Assembly: GCA_017622255.1 (NCBI GenBank)
Contig: JAGARL010000138.1
Coordinates: 1 to 6,262 of the forward strand
Source: Methanocorpusculum sp.
GTDB taxonomy: Archaea; Halobacteriota; Methanomicrobia; Methanomicrobiales; Methanocorpusculaceae
DNA length: 6,262 nucleotides
Reading direction: 5' to 3'
Positions 5,189-6,262 of this stretch are shown here, piece after piece. The stretch's first letter is position 1; every line of letters begins with the position of its first letter. The notes below the pieces were generated by a model, which ran no database searches, was not told the DNA's origin, and saw nothing but the letters and a program-made list of their open reading frames with translations. The position numbers and the translations under genes were made by a program.

Positions 5189-5965
5189 ATGAGAGCTCCC
5201 AACGATCAGCATTTCCTGGTTGATGATTATGCCGTAGAACAGATTGCTGATGCTGTGCCGGTCTTTGACCGCGCCGTTCTGGAAATCGGTCCGGGCGGCG
5301 GTGTTCTGACGTCTGCACTTTTAGAGCGCGGTGCGCATGTGCGGGCAGTCGAGCTTGATACCAAGCTTCTGCCGAATCTGGAACGCCGTTTCTCCGCTGA
5401 GCTTGCGAGCGGGGATTTGACGATTACCGTCGGCGATGCATCCAAGGTCCAGCTTCCGGAGTTTGATCTGGTTGTTGCCAATCTGCCGTACTCGATTTCT
5501 TCGAAGATTACCTTCCGTCTGCTGGAAGCGGGCTTCGAGAAGGCGGTCTTGATGTATCAGCTGGAGTTTGCAAAGCGCCTTGCAGCCGCTCCCGGAAACG
5601 GAGACTACGGACGCCTTTCCGTGATGACGCAGGCGTTAGCGGATGTGGAGTTCCTGCTGGAGCTTCCTCCCGAGTCGTTCAACCCGCCGCCGGAGGTCTG
5701 GTCCGCGGTGGTTGTATTAACGCCGCGTGCGCCGCCGGTTCCAATCGCAAACCAGAAGGTGTTCTCCGATGTGGTCCGTGAGGCGTTCTCCCACCGGAGA
5801 AAGACGCTGTCCAACTGCCTCAAAGGTCTCTCTTCCCTCTACGGAAAGGAGAAGACCGCGGAGTTTCTGGCGTCTCTTCCCAAAGACCTCCTGCAGAAGC
5901 GGCCGGAGGTCTTGTCGGTTGCGGAGTTTATCGAGCTTTCCAATTCCTTTGCGGCACGCCTATGA
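5189..5965 (+). CDS. rsmA: 16S rRNA (adenine-N6,N6)-dimethyltransferase RsmA/KsgA (Dim1)
   Basis: The enzyme uses S-adenosylmethionine to dimethylate the two adjacent adenosines in the helix 45 loop at the 3' end of 16S rRNA, a late small-subunit maturation step. The 258 residues begin MRAPNDQHFLVDD, the usual N-terminus. The SAM-binding motif I is EIGPGGGVLT (32-41), motif II is AVELD (53-57), and the adenine-methylase motif IV is NLPYSISS (98-105). FNPPPEVWSAVV (164-175) and FSHRRKTLSN (200-209) are conserved C-terminal blocks. The frame is open further upstream to 5117, but that part overlaps DUF655 and is not family-like. No Shine-Dalgarno precedes the ATG at 5189, which lies 7 bases after the DUF655 stop, so translation may depend on coupling. 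The stop overlaps the next gene as ATGA. Confidence 0.96.
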   Translation: MRAPNDQHFLVDDYAVEQIADAVPVFDRAVLEIGPGGGVLTSALLERGAHVRAVELDTKLLPNLERRFSAELASGDLTITVGDASKVQLPEFDLVVANLPYSISSKITFRLLEAGFEKAVLMYQLEFAKRLAAAPGNGDYGRLSVMTQALADVEFLLELPPESFNPPPEVWSAVVVLTPRAPPVPIANQKVFSDVVREAFSHRRKTLSNCLKGLSSLYGKEKTAEFLASLPKDLLQKRPEVLSVAEFIELSNSFAARL

Positions 5966-6262
5966 GTTTTGATGCGTCTCAGGTGTATCAGCCGGCAGAG
6001 GATACCTTTTGTTAATCCGTGCAGCGCTTGCTGAGGTGCGGCCTGACGATGTCGTTGTGGAAATCGGCACGGGTTCGGGGGCGGTGGCTTCTGCGGTACA
6101 GAAGGCAGCGCCGCGGACTATCGGTGTGGATATCAATCCGCATGCCGTTGCATACGCGCATGCGGTAAACGGTGTGGAGACGATTCGAAGCGATCTGTTC
6201 TCGGCGGTTTCCGGGAAGTTTGACCTGATTCTCTTTAATGCACCGTATCTGCCGACGCTTCC
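5962..6262 (+). pseudogene. PrmC/HemK-like (Mtq2/HEMK2-type) glutamine methyltransferase, frameshifted and cut by window edge
   Basis: Archaeal members methylate the glutamine of the GGQ motif in release factor aRF1, acting with Trm112. The ATG overlaps the rsmA stop (ATGA, 5962-5965) and encodes MSFDASQVYQPAEDTF, the typical VY.PAEDT start. The next codons are TGT TAA, a stop at 6013. In the other frame from about 6009 the reading continues LLIRAALAEVRPDD, then the SAM motif VVVEIGTGSGAVA, GVDINPHAV and DLILFNAPYLPTLP without interruption to the edge. Adding one T to the four at 6007-6010 restores TFLLIRAAL exactly, so a one-base loss is the simplest reading. The catalytic motif is NAPY rather than the commoner NPPY. 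The intact remainder suggests a sequencing error or a very recent mutation. Marked pseudogene because the frame as given is broken. Confidence 0.8.

Noticed and set aside
6004..6015. Programmed -1 ribosomal frameshifting in the prmC-like gene
   Set aside because: The 0-frame codons ACC TTT TGT do not form a classical X XXY YYZ slippery heptamer, slipping TTT to CTT pairs poorly, and no downstream structure is evident. A one-base deletion is simpler.
1..6262. CRISPR array, transposon, integrase, toxin-antitoxin or tRNA gene
   Set aside because: No regular spaced repeats, transposase motifs, terminal inverted repeats or cloverleaf-like sequences were found on either strand by eye.

Overview
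The window is a compact, gene-dense stretch of an archaeal chromosome. Eukaryote-type ribosomal protein L21e, the Rpb4-like RNA polymerase subunit F, an S4-less archaeal tyrosyl-tRNA synthetase, TrmY, Pus10 and DUF655 together exclude bacteria. Base composition, gene order and strong GGAGG-type ribosome binding sites suggest a euryarchaeal methanogen, possibly a Methanomicrobiales member such as Methanocorpusculum. That placement is inferred; no search was run.

Left part (1-1954): the 3' end of a pentapeptide-repeat protein reads rightward and converges on tyrS across a short A-tract/T-tract that looks like a shared terminator (301-318). Leftward-reading tyrS is preceded on the same strand by a six-helix membrane protein of the queuosine-precursor transporter family (QPTR/YhhQ). 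Its translated frame runs out past the likely start and into trmY, so its start needs care.

Right part (2060-6262): a single rightward array, trmY - pus10 - rpl21e - rpoF - DUF655 gene - rsmA - prmC/hemK-like gene, mostly overlapping or separated by 0-40 bases. Pus10 makes pseudouridine 54/55 in the tRNA T-loop and TrmY N1-methylates pseudouridine 54, so the first two genes encode consecutive steps of one pathway and overlap by 8 bases. Next come a ribosomal protein, an RNA polymerase subunit, an uncharacterised nucleic-acid-binding family (DUF655), the 16S rRNA dimethyladenosine transferase, and a release-factor-type glutamine methyltransferase homologue. The theme is translation machinery: tRNA charging, tRNA modification, ribosome structure and maturation, and release-factor modification.

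The main anomaly is at the right edge. The prmC-like gene starts cleanly with an ATGA overlap but loses its frame after 16 codons at a run of four T, where one more T would restore a perfect family sequence. Other points are a divergent QPTR/trmY control region with a small inverted repeat, a 7-bp hairpin just before rsmA, and a recent-looking 60-base internal duplication in the pentapeptide gene. I see no mobile element, CRISPR array, RNA gene or new defence-type system.
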